64,000 bases of DNA from contig CM059973.1 in NCBI GenBank assembly GCA_030490835.1, positions 49,170,008 to 49,234,007 of the forward strand, read 5' to 3'. Positions within the stretch are counted from its first letter, which is position 1. Every line of letters starts with the position of its first letter. The position numbers were made by a program, and so were the translations under genes. Below the pieces are notes generated by a model. It was not told the origin of the DNA, did not search any database, and was given only the letters and a program-made list of their open reading frames with translations. Source of the DNA: Annona cherimola. Lineage: Eukaryota > Streptophyta > Magnoliopsida > Magnoliales > Annonaceae. Below, piece after piece: positions 8,465-17,935 of the stretch.

Positions 8465-9774
8465 CCCAACTTATCCTCAATAAACTCTTTATTTCTAACC
8501 TCACCATTAATTTGGTTATGATCTCTATCGTTCATTTGAAACCTAATATAACTATTATCAATCTCCTCAATATTTTCTTGATCTTTTTCTTCTTCAAATT
8601 TATCATTAATTAATTTGTCATTGTTTTCTATCATATTTTCTTGATTATGAAGAGAGGAATTCTCATTAAGTTTATGATCTGAGAAACCATCACTACATAA
8701 TGTTGTAATTATTATCAAATTTTCAGACAATAGATTTCCTGATAGTAATTGATCTAATTGAGTTTGATAATCAAAATGATTTACTGGAGTGATAGTTGAT
8801 TCATTAAGTTCCTCCCCACATAATGTTTCAATATATTCATCATTTATTTTCAAATTATCTTTCTTTTGACCTAGCTTTTGTTTGTTAAGGGATTCAGCTT
8901 CTAAAGCATTTGGAAATGCTAAGTCATTTTCAAAATATGGATTTTCTAATGGTATTGAATCTAATTGAATTTGAAAATTTAAATAATCAATTAGATTATC
9001 AATTTGGTCAATATAAAATTCCTCTTCTCCTCTCTTCTTCATGGCTATTATTACTTGATCCACATGATCTGTCATCTTAGAAAATGATTGTTGGTTGGAA
9101 AGGATTTGTTGATCTAATCTTTCGAATTCTTCCTCCAAGTTATCCGAGTGAGGAGATTGTTGATAATCTACTTGATCTGATGAAAATTTTGAAAAGTCCT
9201 CTTGTGGGGGATTCGAGTGCAAATACATATTTTTATAATGTTCAACTCGATTTAGGTAATTTGAAAATTTATATTCTATGGTTTGAAAGCCATCGAGAAA
9301 AAAAAAATTTAGTTCTTCAATTTTCTCATCATAATTATAAGTTTGATGAGAAGATTGGTTAGTAGGTTGAGGTGATGAAATTTTTTTTTCAGGATATACA
9401 AGTGGCCCATATGTATTTTCATAATGATTAGATTGATATTGATGATTTGAAAATTGACTTTGCTCAGGTGGCCACTGGGTTTGTAGATATGAAGGGTAGG
9501 GTTGCATTTGTTGGTTTGTCCAAGAAGTATTAGGACAATTCATCCATTCTGAGTTATATGTATGTGAAAATGAATTGTAATCCGGTGTAGGGAACTTATG
9601 AAAATTTTGAACTTGTTCTCGATATGGTAAAAATTGAGCCTCATTAGAATGTGTTGTTTGAAAAGGAATCGATGTATTTAAGAATGAACTGTTTGAGTTT
9701 TGATAGGCAAGTAAATCATTAAGCTTTTGGTTTAATTCTTCTAACTTACCTAATTTCTGATCAATAAAATTCAT
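8377..9774 (-). CDS. Asn/Gln-rich gag-like ORF of Athila/Tat-like element
   Basis: 465 codons from the ATG at 9774, about 480 bases inside the primer site. The protein is rich in Asn, Gln, Ser, Tyr and acidic residues. It starts with a short heptad-like helix (DQKLGKLEELNQKLNDLL), then NQ/Y-rich repeats, an acidic middle and a lysine-rich end. I see neither a CCHC zinc knuckle nor the usual retrotransposon gag helix pattern, so this may be a reduced gag of a partly non-autonomous subgroup. The gag-like assignment rests on position (first ORF after the primer site, followed by the protease linker), not on a recognised domain. Its last 30 or so residues are out of frame because of the break near 8465. 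Confidence 0.55.
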   Translation of the reverse strand: MNFIDQKLGKLEELNQKLNDLLAYQNSNSSFLNTSIPFQTTHSNEAQFLPYREQVQNFHKFPTPDYNSFSHTYNSEWMNCPNTSWTNQQMQPYPSYLQTQWPPEQSQFSNHQYQSNHYENTYGPLVYPEKKISSPQPTNQSSHQTYNYDEKIEELNFFFLDGFQTIEYKFSNYLNRVEHYKNMYLHSNPPQEDFSKFSSDQVDYQQSPHSDNLEEEFERLDQQILSNQQSFSKMTDHVDQVIIAMKKRGEEEFYIDQIDNLIDYLNFQIQLDSIPLENPYFENDLAFPNALEAESLNKQKLGQKKDNLKINDEYIETLCGEELNESTITPVNHFDYQTQLDQLLSGNLLSENLIIITTLCSDGFSDHKLNENSSLHNQENMIENNDKLINDKFEEEKDQENIEEIDNSYIRFQMNDRDHNQINGEVRNKEFIEDKLGEMKMKLLMKILRSTYLLFQVLLKMSSLA

Positions 9775-10250
9775 GTCTATTCTTTAATTTTAGTTTTTAT
9801 TTTTTTATTATTATTTTTTTTATAAAAAAAATTTAATTAGTATATTTTTTTTGTTTTTTTTTAATTAGTAATTCATTTACTGAGAATAACTATGGTGTAA
9901 TTAAATTCTATAACACTTCCTTTGGTGAGCTAGGTAAGAGGTGGGATTGTGGGAGGCTCTCATTGTATTCACAAGATCCTAATTAAATAACCACAGATCC
10001 ACTTCAGCATTTGCCGTAAAACCTCTAGCCTAGACACCAACCTTCAGTTGTCAAATAGAAATTTAATTAGACCAAAGGTCTACTCAATAAATGGTCACTA
10101 ATTAAAATTAGGAAATGATAAAAATTGGTAATCTAAAGTTCAAGTGCAGTAAGTAAAGAAAGCAGATAAATAAAGCAGTAAAGATTATACTATTGAAAGA
10201 AAGTAAAGGAAATTTAAAGCAACTAATAAAACAATTCAAACCTCAATATG
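9775..10250 (-). other. Leader between primer site and gag-like ORF
   Basis: AT-rich with T-runs near 9800-9860. No ORF or other feature recognised. Confidence 0.5.
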
Positions 10251-10270
10251 CCTCCCCGGTAACGGCGCCA
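10251..10270 (-). other. Primer binding site, tRNA-Asp type
   Basis: The sense strand reads TGGCGCCGTTACCGGGGAGG, six bases inside the LTR. This is the form used by Athila/Calypso Gypsy elements. Confidence 0.8.
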
Positions 10271-10429
10271 AAAATTTGATGCCCACCAAGTGCTTGTCGT
10301 TAAGAGCACTATGATCACCAGTTTAATTAAAATTAACCGAAACACATTAAAGCTACCACTATACGGGTGATAGTGTAGAATAACGGTGAGTCGGGTCGAA
10401 TCCACAGAGAGGCGATGTAGTTTTGAATT

Positions 10430-10612
10430 ATTTTTAAGAGAAAGAGAAGGTATAGAGAAGAGAGAGAAAGAAGTCAGAGAAAAAGGAAAGAAATTAGAGA
10501 GAGAAGAGAGAGAGACGTTAGAGAGAGAAGAAAAAAGAAAATAGAAGAAATAAGAGAGAGAAAGAAGAAAGAGAAAATATTAGAAGAGTCGGAAAGAAAG
10601 CGAGACAAAAAG
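10430..10612. repeat. Purine (GA-rich) low-complexity tract
   Basis: About 180 bases that are almost only A and G on the plus strand. In the element sense this is a pyrimidine-rich leader downstream of its TATA box. Confidence 0.85.
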
Positions 10613-10978
10613 CTAAAATAAAAGAAATTATAATTCACTAACTGAATTAAAGTTATTCTAAGAAAGCAATTAAAGCTATGAAATTCAACTATTAAAACCG
10701 GAAAGAGAATTATATTAAATTTAATCTAAAAATTACAAAGCAGAAAATAAAGCAGTAAATCTAATCTTAAAATTACAAATTAAAATTTAACAACTATGAA
10801 GCACTACAAACCATAAAGCAACAAAATAAAATTTACATCACCCAAATATGAAGAGCAAATCTCCACATAATGAAAATTTTATTGCTTGGCTCCACTCCTT
10901 GATAGGGGCCACACAAAATGGGTCCCACTCAAGGGAGAGGATTGCTTGGTGATGATGTTGTGTCGTGTGGAGGGCCAT

Positions 10979-10988
10979 GCTTTTATAG
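10979..10988 (-). promoter_or_regulatory. TATA box in Athila/Tat-like LTR
   Basis: The sense strand reads CTATAAAAGC, about 700 bp upstream of the LTR 3' edge, a suitable position for the U3 promoter. Confidence 0.55.
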
Positions 10989-12830
10989 ATGTGGGAGGGA
11001 CCCTCCGTTCAATGTGGAATCCGACGTGGGATTCCTGCTTTTGTCTTCGACTGTAGCTGCCCTTTGCAATGTGTCGTTTTCTGCTATGGCCTGCCTGTTT
11101 CGCACCTTCCTTCTCACATTGTCTGCCCAAAATTGCATCCATCTTCCGGTGGTGAGAATAAGCATGAGCGTAGAAGGTTGGAAGCCAACACCGGATGCTG
11201 CTGAGATGCTTATTGTGACGGTCGGATGTTCAAAGGGGGAGGTAGGGGCGGTGATTTGCATTGGGTTTTCTATCGCAGAAATTCGAGCAGATGCTGAAAT
11301 AGATGCGTCAAAATGGAATTCCCGAGCACCTGGGATGCTTGCCATGAGCTATCGTTAAATGGGTTTTTCAAGGTAGGTGCTGAAATTGCTACTGTCCGGT
11401 TCCATCTTTGGTGGCTGGAATTTGGAATCGCAGCTAGGAAGAGCTTGCAGAGACGGGGCCGGAGATGGGTTTTGCGAATTCGATGACTGCTGATTTCGGT
11501 GTGGCCGATTTTAGGTGTTGGCTTGGACGAATTTGTGGTGCTGACTGGTAAGCTTGGTTCGGTCAGGTGGAAAAGGGATGGGAGCAGATCACCGATCTGA
11601 GGAGAAGATTGCAGACATGGACGAATTTGGGCACTGCTCTATTTGCTGCCGGTGGATGGGTTGTGGGTTCAGCTGTTTGGTTGTGCTCGGCAACTGCTGG
11701 TTCGTGTGGATGTTAGCTCGGCGCTTGGCTTCTGGATTTCAAAATCCATGGCAGCCGATTGGTGATAGCTGAGGGATGAAAGCTACTGGTGGCTTTGTGA
11801 AATCACGGCTTGCGAATTGCCGAAACTAATTCATGCTGGCTGTTTCGGTCGGACGATGTGCACGGTAGCGAATTTGCTGCTGATCAATGCTTTAATCCAT
11901 GGAGAGTTCTGATCTAGGTGCTGAAAGAAGGCAGATTGAAGGGGCTCGCTACCGTGAAAATGGGTGCTTTGGTTTACCGGAAAATGACTACTGGATGGAG
12001 AAGATGGGTTTGCCGATTTTAGCTTTGAAGAATTAGGTTTGAAAGGGGCTACCGTCCAATTGGGTGGATGATGGAGGCTGGGTTTCTAAAATGGGGATGC
12101 TGGACGGTTTTCCAGTTGGGGCTTGTTGCTCTGGGCTCGCGTGGCTGGAAAGGGAATTTGGGGAAAAGGACCAGGTACGAGGATCGACAATCGAACAGGG
12201 AAGGGCTGGATGTGCTGCCATTTTAGGCGATTCTAGATGCTAATTGTCGAACACTAGGATGCCAAAATCAAGGCTAGCTGGTGGGCGATGGCTGTTTTGA
12301 TTTGCTGGGCCGTTTGCCTTGCTGCTTCGATGGTCAACAATGGCTGCTCATTGTTTTGGGAAGATGGTGGAGCACCGAACCAAGATAGGCTCATGCTCAG
12401 GTGGTGCACGGTTGTTCGGTGTACCCGCAGGATATTTAGATACAAATTTAAATATTAATTCTTGGCTAAATAATTTCAATGTTATCATCTTAATTTTAAT
12501 TCATCTAAATATAGTCTACTTTATTCCCCGTATTTTAAAATATAATTATAGTTATATACTTATGATTTTTCCAATTAAATGATTTTATAAATTTGCCCAA
12601 ATTATATTAATAAGCTAATACACATTTCAATGTTAAAATCTTCTAACTTATTGGTTCATAATTTTATATTTTCAAAAATATTTCAAAATGACCCATTTTA
12701 TAGCAAAATTAGAGACTATCAAAAATATGATTTTCATAAAATTCCACTCAAAACATGTATTTAATTAACATTTTAATATTTAACAGTGTGAATTTAATAT
12801 GAAAATAAATGAAAATTTTTAGACTTATCA

Positions 12831-13615
12831 CTACCCTAGTCTTTGGGATGGAAAGAGTGTTCCTTGTCTTCGTCGCTCTCTTCTTCTTCTTCTTCCTCCA
12901 CCGGCTGAATAAGTTCATCAATCCATATTTGCAATACTCAACATATGATGATAGATGAAGCATCTAACATCAAATGAATTGCCGTAGAGGATAGTATAAA
13001 CAAGATGGCTCTGTGGAGAGCAACGTCGCAAATGTGAGGAAGGAAGCAATCATGTAGCACAAATTCAAGGGGGCACTGCAAGCTCAAATGCCCTTGACTT
13101 TATGCCCCATATTAAAGCTCAACACAAGCTCTTCTCAGGCAATCCAACTCAAGTTTCAAGCTAAGCCATATCATTGATAACACGAGTGTAGTCAATAAAC
13201 TCTTCTTTTATCACCTTAAACTCTTAGCCTTAATAAAATAATGGAGCAACTCAAATAAAAAAGTTACCCACTAACAGCACATCTACATGCTCGCAAATAC
13301 ATGTAAAATGCAAATCACCCACTTACACACATTTTGTTTAAAGTAATAAAATGGGTGATTTACTAAAAGCAGTAAAAAAATGACGTAGAACTTCAACGAC
13401 CCTAAAATATGCAAAGATGGAGGAGTTTGGCATTGAAAATGAGCTCAAATTGCCACATCGACGGACTCGAAAAATGCTTTTCGTTGATATGCGATGACTT
13501 TCATAACTCCTTTGGGATCAAAAGTTATGGCTAGTTGAAGTTATCATATTTTTTTGTTGTTGAAAAATGCTGAAATTTGTACCTACAAGGGTCTAGTGCC
13601 GGAGCACTAACTTGC
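12831..13615. other. Unassigned stretch
   Basis: No gene or repeat edge recognised. There is a short CTTCTTCTTCTTC run near 12885. It lies between two Gypsy remnants and may belong to either. Confidence 0.5.
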
Positions 13616-13963
13616 TTACTCCAATTTGCTCCAAGTTGCTCCTTTGCAAATTTGTGGCACCAGGGCTTCAAATTTTGAAGCCAGAGCCCTAAATTTGCTT
13701 CCTTGAAGAATCATTCCATGACCCCAACACTCCAAATTGAAGAGAAAAACATTAACTTGAGCATGTTGATCGTGAATTTGATAACTTGAGAAGTAAATGA
13801 CCTTGGTCTCCACCATTGTTGACAATTCCTCGACTAGTGCAAATATTGCAAAAGGAAAGATCATAACTAGCTGTTGAATTTCCAAATCCATTTGTGGACT
13901 CCTCAACACATATAACCTCCAACATGCAACCTTCTTAACTTCTCTTTTCAATGCCTTAAGCAT
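13616..13963 (-). pseudogene. Possible RT N-terminal remnant (Gypsy)
   Basis: A 115-codon frame starting KALKREVKKVACWRLYVL. It weakly recalls the Gypsy RT entry segment (KEV-x-KLL-x-AG-I-I-Y-P), in a partly shifted frame, followed by VEELSTMVETKV. The match is by eye only, and a different part of pol or chance is possible. The order downstream of gag fits. Confidence 0.3.
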
Positions 13964-14275
13964 GATTTGTAACTGCCTATTCTAATGAACAAGAGAGAGA
14001 GGAATGATTGCTTAATGAATTTAGCTTATTGAATCATGTTGAGTTGCACTTTAAAGATTACGACATATGTATTCCTAAAGAATTGACCAAATAAAGAATC
14101 AAACTCTTTGTTACATGCTATTTTCAAAAATGGTGATCTTTCTTTGATTTCCTTGCTTCAAGACACAAATGATCAATCCTTTAATCATGCCTTGGACCAA
14201 AAATAAAAAATTGGGATGGATTGCCTCCCTTTCAGCGTTAAGCTTAGAGTCCTCAACCAGACGCCCATAAGTGAA

Positions 14276-14473
14276 TCATCCAATACCCGCTCTATCAAAA
14301 TTCTTTCCATGTGGATTATGCATTGAAAGTTTAGCTCTCTTCTTAGCCTCCTCCAATGGATCAATTAGCCTCTTCTCTTGAATTTCATAGATGCTAAAGA
14401 AGAGTTCTTCAGGGTCTTCTATAAAGGATGGCTTGAATATGCTGCTTTCTAAGACTATGCATTGATCGATCAA
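14276..14473 (-). pseudogene. Short pol-linker-like remnant (Gypsy)
   Basis: A 65-codon frame with PSFIEDPEELFFSIYEIQ. It lies between the gag piece and the possible RT piece. I do not recognise a domain; it is reported as part of the decayed polyprotein by position. Confidence 0.3.
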
Positions 14474-14816
14474 GTATTGCTATTCTTGGACTTCTGGAAA
14501 ACCAAATGAAGGTGTAGAAATGTGATAATTTTCAACTCCCTCCACCGAAACAAATTCTATTTCTTTATCGGTTTCCTCATCAACTTTCTTACTTTCCATT
14601 GGCTCAACTAGTTGTTCAAGCACGAATTGAGGGGCAAATTGTGCTATAACATTGTGTGATATCTCTCAATCGATGATGGAGTGACTTCACAGCCCTGTTC
14701 TAACTCCTCTTCTTCCATATTTTCTGCATTGAAGAAGCTTCTTGACACTGATTTTGGATTATGGTAGTGAATTTCTCCACCTATTTTTGCATGTTTGTGT
14801 TAAACTCAATTTGGCT

Positions 14817-15212
14817 CTACATGAATTGCACGAACGTGTCTTCCAACGATGACTTGCTTTCAGGTGGTAATCGCTCCCTTGCTTGATATGCTTGAAATCC
14901 TATCGGCATCATATTTTCTGATTGTGAGTCTCCATGGTTGTCCTGTACAACATTTGGATGATTAGGATAGCCCACGGATGCTGAGTAATACACATATTGA
15001 GTTGACAAATGTCCCTCTCCTCCACAGAAACTGCAGTAATTTACATAGGCATAGTTCATGCTTAGAACTTCATTACCAAAACCTGCATTTTGAGCTAGAT
15101 GTGCCCAAGTAGTATCATACTCACAAAAACCCATCGTGCTTAGTGTTGAGAACTCCACGTTTGGCCTATAGAAAACATTTGAAGCCATTGAGTTATGTAT
15201 AAATAAGACCAC
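14817..15212 (-). pseudogene. gag: Gag C-terminus of Athila-like element
   Basis: 131 codons. The segment CSFCGGEGHLSTQY is a zinc knuckle of the C-x2-C-x4-H type that has lost its last Cys (Tyr instead). It is followed by a run with YPNHPNVV and GFQAYQARERLPPESKSSLEDTFVQFM. Asn/Pro-rich text after a CxxC knuckle, then SSLE-x-x-x-x-x-FM, is characteristic of Athila/Tat gag. The N-terminal capsid domain is absent. The Met lies about 110 bases from the decayed primer site, so the missing half was deleted. Confidence 0.6.
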
Positions 15213-15320
15213 TAAATCAAATTTGTATCAAAAGTGAGTAAAGAAAAAAACAACTATATATAATATGTATAAATTCATAGAAGACTATAGAAATTATCAG
15301 GTACTATATTCAAAGCACCA

Positions 15321-15338
15321 ATCCCTAGCAACGACACT
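15321..15338 (-). other. Decayed primer binding site
   Basis: The sense strand reads AGTGTCGTTGCTAGGGAT, a mutated form of the tRNA-Asp-type site, next to an LTR-like edge at 15346. Confidence 0.5.
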
Positions 15339-15345
15339 AAAAACT

Positions 15346-16121
15346 TGACGAGCTGTGTATATGTCTAACTAAATTGTTTATTTTAATGCAAGTATACGTG
15401 TTGATCAAGTAATAAAGAGTGAGTAGAGTATCATTCCCATGATAATTGTGTTAAACGGACTAGCACCTTAAACTTCAATTATCTTAAGTGAATTGGCAAG
15501 TTAAATAGAGTTTATATGTAAAGGGCTAAATTAAACTTAACTAAATAAAGCATTAAATGACTAGAGGATTGGCTACAAGATAGATTTCCTTAGGACAGTT
15601 AGAATGAATGAGAGTGTGAATTCATTGGCTCATAGATATGTTAAATTGGATGCTAATCAAGTTGGTTGTGGAGAGATTACTAATCTAGGTTCATTTATAT
15701 TAATATATGTCTTTCAACACATACAACCTAACCAAATTTTAGTTAATTGATATGTTCCCATGCAACCAAGTAAAACAAGTCTGATAACCACAACTTAATT
15801 ATGATTACACAAGGTTAGTAGGTACATTCCTATGAACATTAACATCTAACTCAACATAGCAGTTGGAAGCCTGTACCTTATATATGGATCTTATCCAAAA
15901 CTCACTCTTCCAAGCCTAGATTTGGATATTAAATCAATCTACAAGGTTGCAAAGCTTGTAAATACTTTAAGCATTATATAAGGATAATCTCAAGTAATCA
16001 AAGCTACAACACAACTATATTCTCTTTTCAACATAGGGAAACCAAAGTTAACATAGATATGAGTACAAATCATAAATATTTCCTACTACAAGGAGATTTA
16101 GCCCAAAAAATATGATATTGA
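15346..16121 (-). repeat. LTR-like remnant of the degraded Gypsy
   Basis: It begins TGACGAGCTG and includes the phrase GAGTAGAGTATCATTCCCA, close to the conserved R/U5 sequence of Athila/Tat LTRs. It is cut on the right by Copia copy B; the far LTR end is not seen. Confidence 0.5.
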
Positions 16122-17662
16122 TGTTGGTCTTGAGTTTATGGCAAAACCTAAGAGGGGAGGGGTGAATTGGGTTCTTTAAAAATTCTTTCGATATATTTGA
16201 TATAATCTGTTGTGAAATAAATCTCCTCGAATGAAAAATGTGAAGAATAAAAATGTAAATAGAGTGAAGATATCAACATAAGAAATCACTATGGTTCGAG
16301 ACAACCCTCCCTACTCCACTTTTTCTAGAACAGACCCTTATGGCTTGGGTTCCACTATGTCAATGAATATACAATTAGAACCGTTGCTCTGTTCTAGATT
16401 CTAGCTCTAGGGGGCCTTTACAAGTTTTGCACAATTAGGTGGTGAGTCAGACTCTAATCGCACACTACTTTGCCTTCGCTTGGTCTTGGTCTCCGACACT
16501 AAACCAAGTGTAATCATAAACAAGGAATGAAAAATAAGAATCTACACTATACAGATGTGTAGGCAGATTTTCAGCTTGTAGAGTGAGTGAATGGATGAAC
16601 ACTTGAGCATTTGTAGTTTAAGAGCACAGTTCTTCTTGTAGATCTCCTTAATGAGCACTTGAATGCTAGAAATTTGGAAGGTAAAGCTTAATTAATGCAC
16701 TAGTTAAGCCTCTCCCTTCCATTTGACGTGTATTAGATAGGAGAGGAGTAAATTTGAACCTTTGGTGGTAGGTGGCACGCATTGAATGCACCAATATTCG
16801 AATTTTTCTAACCGTTACAACTCAAGTCGCACTTGGAGTCAACTTCGAGTGCGACTTCGCCCAAGCCACAGACTGTAGTTAACTTAGGTTATGACTTCAG
16901 TCTTCACTCTTCAACTTCAAGTTCCACTTTTGGTCGACTTGGTCAATTTAGCTTGTATATCCTTGTATGTTGTCAATTTAGCTTCAATAGACTTTACTTT
17001 TGCATGTGGGCCATTGCTCTTCTTGTATATTGAGCTTTATCAAATCCATTGAAAGAGGTCTTAGTTGCACTTGTGTCTTGGACCTTGAATCATGCTGGGG
17101 TGAATATGTTTGAGCTAATTTAATCACCTTTGAGCTTGAACTAACATGATTTTAGTCTTCAAAAATCTCAAGTTAAATGTTGGGGTCAATTTGGTTTGCA
17201 ACTTCACCCAAGTCGCATGTTTGAGTCAACTTCATGTGCACTTCACTTAAGTCGCATGTTGGAGTCGATTTCGGTTGCAACTTGACTTGGTAAAAGATTC
17301 AACTTCAGACTCCTGAAGATACCCCAAGTTGTTGATGGAGTCGACTTGGGTTACGACTTGACCTAAGTCGCATGCGAAGTCAACTTTGGATGCGACTTCA
17401 CCTACTTATGTGTCCACAATTTCGGCATTGTTGAAAAATAATCACTTGAAGTTGATACCAAAGTCGACTTGGGTATCGACTTGACCTGAGTAAATGTTGC
17501 CTGAGTTGACTTGGCCTGCGACTTAACCTACCATGCTTTGAATCATAAACTCTTTAAGTCTTAAATTATTTTAACACACATATTAGAGCCTTAAAACTTC
17601 TCGTATTGAATTGTTAATCATCAAAACATATATTGTGCTTGATTTGTCATTCGTTTACAACA
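16122..17662 (-). repeat. 3' LTR of copy B
   Basis: 1541 bp from TGTTGG to ACAACA, followed by the polypurine tract. It aligns along its length with the copy A and C LTRs. The dyad array survives at 16824-17520 but many cores have decayed to GTCAAC, GTTAAC or GTCGAT; only three exact GTCGAC remain (16933, 17340, 17463). The TATA box is not recognisable. Confidence 0.88.
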
Positions 17663-17679
17663 ATCTCCCATTTTTTGAT
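17663..17679 (-). other. Polypurine tract of copy B
   Basis: The sense strand reads ATCAAAAAATGGGAGAT directly before the 3' LTR, matching copy C. It is the plus-strand priming site of reverse transcription. Confidence 0.8.
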
Positions 17680-17935
17680 AATTGATAAAACTAATTTGAG
17701 ATGTACATTTCAATAAATGAATGAATTGCTATTATTTGTACAATCATATCATTTTCTTGCAATTATTCCAAATTAGTAGATCATTTCTTTACATCATATT
17801 CCAAGATATTCGAAAACTAGCCATACATCTTCATTCAGTTATCCATTATCACATGATTTAAAAACGATTCATCTATCACGTCATCCAAACATCATAAAAT
17901 AACTTTTCATTCATAATTGATTGTCTTAAAGCATA
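17680..17935 (-). other. Copy B non-coding 3' region
   Basis: Internal sequence between the polypurine tract and ORF3, similar at its start to 56242-56300 in copy C. It is interrupted at 17935 by a solo LTR. Confidence 0.6.

Larger units (their letters stand above)
8159..12830 (-). mobile_element. Athila/Tat-like Gypsy element, truncated by copy A
   Basis: The element reads on the minus strand: a long LTR (10277-12830), a tRNA-Asp-type primer site, a gag-like ORF and the start of the gag-pol linker. It then stops abruptly at 8158, where copy A begins. The primer-site sequence and the FEQVHIKISLFDVIQ linker are typical of the Athila/Tat group (family knowledge). The rest should lie left of the window. 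Confidence 0.7.
10277..12830 (-). repeat. Long LTR of Athila/Tat-like element
   Basis: The left edge TGATGCCC abuts the primer site. The right edge is proposed at ACTTATCA (12830), giving TGAT/ATCA ends and 2554 bp; no second LTR is available to confirm it. The block with TCGAATCCACAGAGAGG near the left end is a conserved feature of this group. It holds a purine tract, a TATA box, and a relatively GC-rich 1.5-kb block (about 10930-12430) in U3, followed by a very AT-rich end. Confidence 0.6.
13616..16121 (-). mobile_element. Degraded Athila-like Gypsy remnant
   Basis: On the minus strand: LTR-like sequence (15346-16121), a decayed primer site, a gag C-terminus with a zinc-knuckle-like motif, then short broken coding pieces. 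All frames are short and interrupted, so it is old. Copia copy B lies at its right edge. Confidence 0.6.

Noticed and set aside
10918..11358. 146-codon plus-strand gene
   Set aside because: Lies antisense in the U3 of an LTR with no recognised domain; an open frame from raised GC content.
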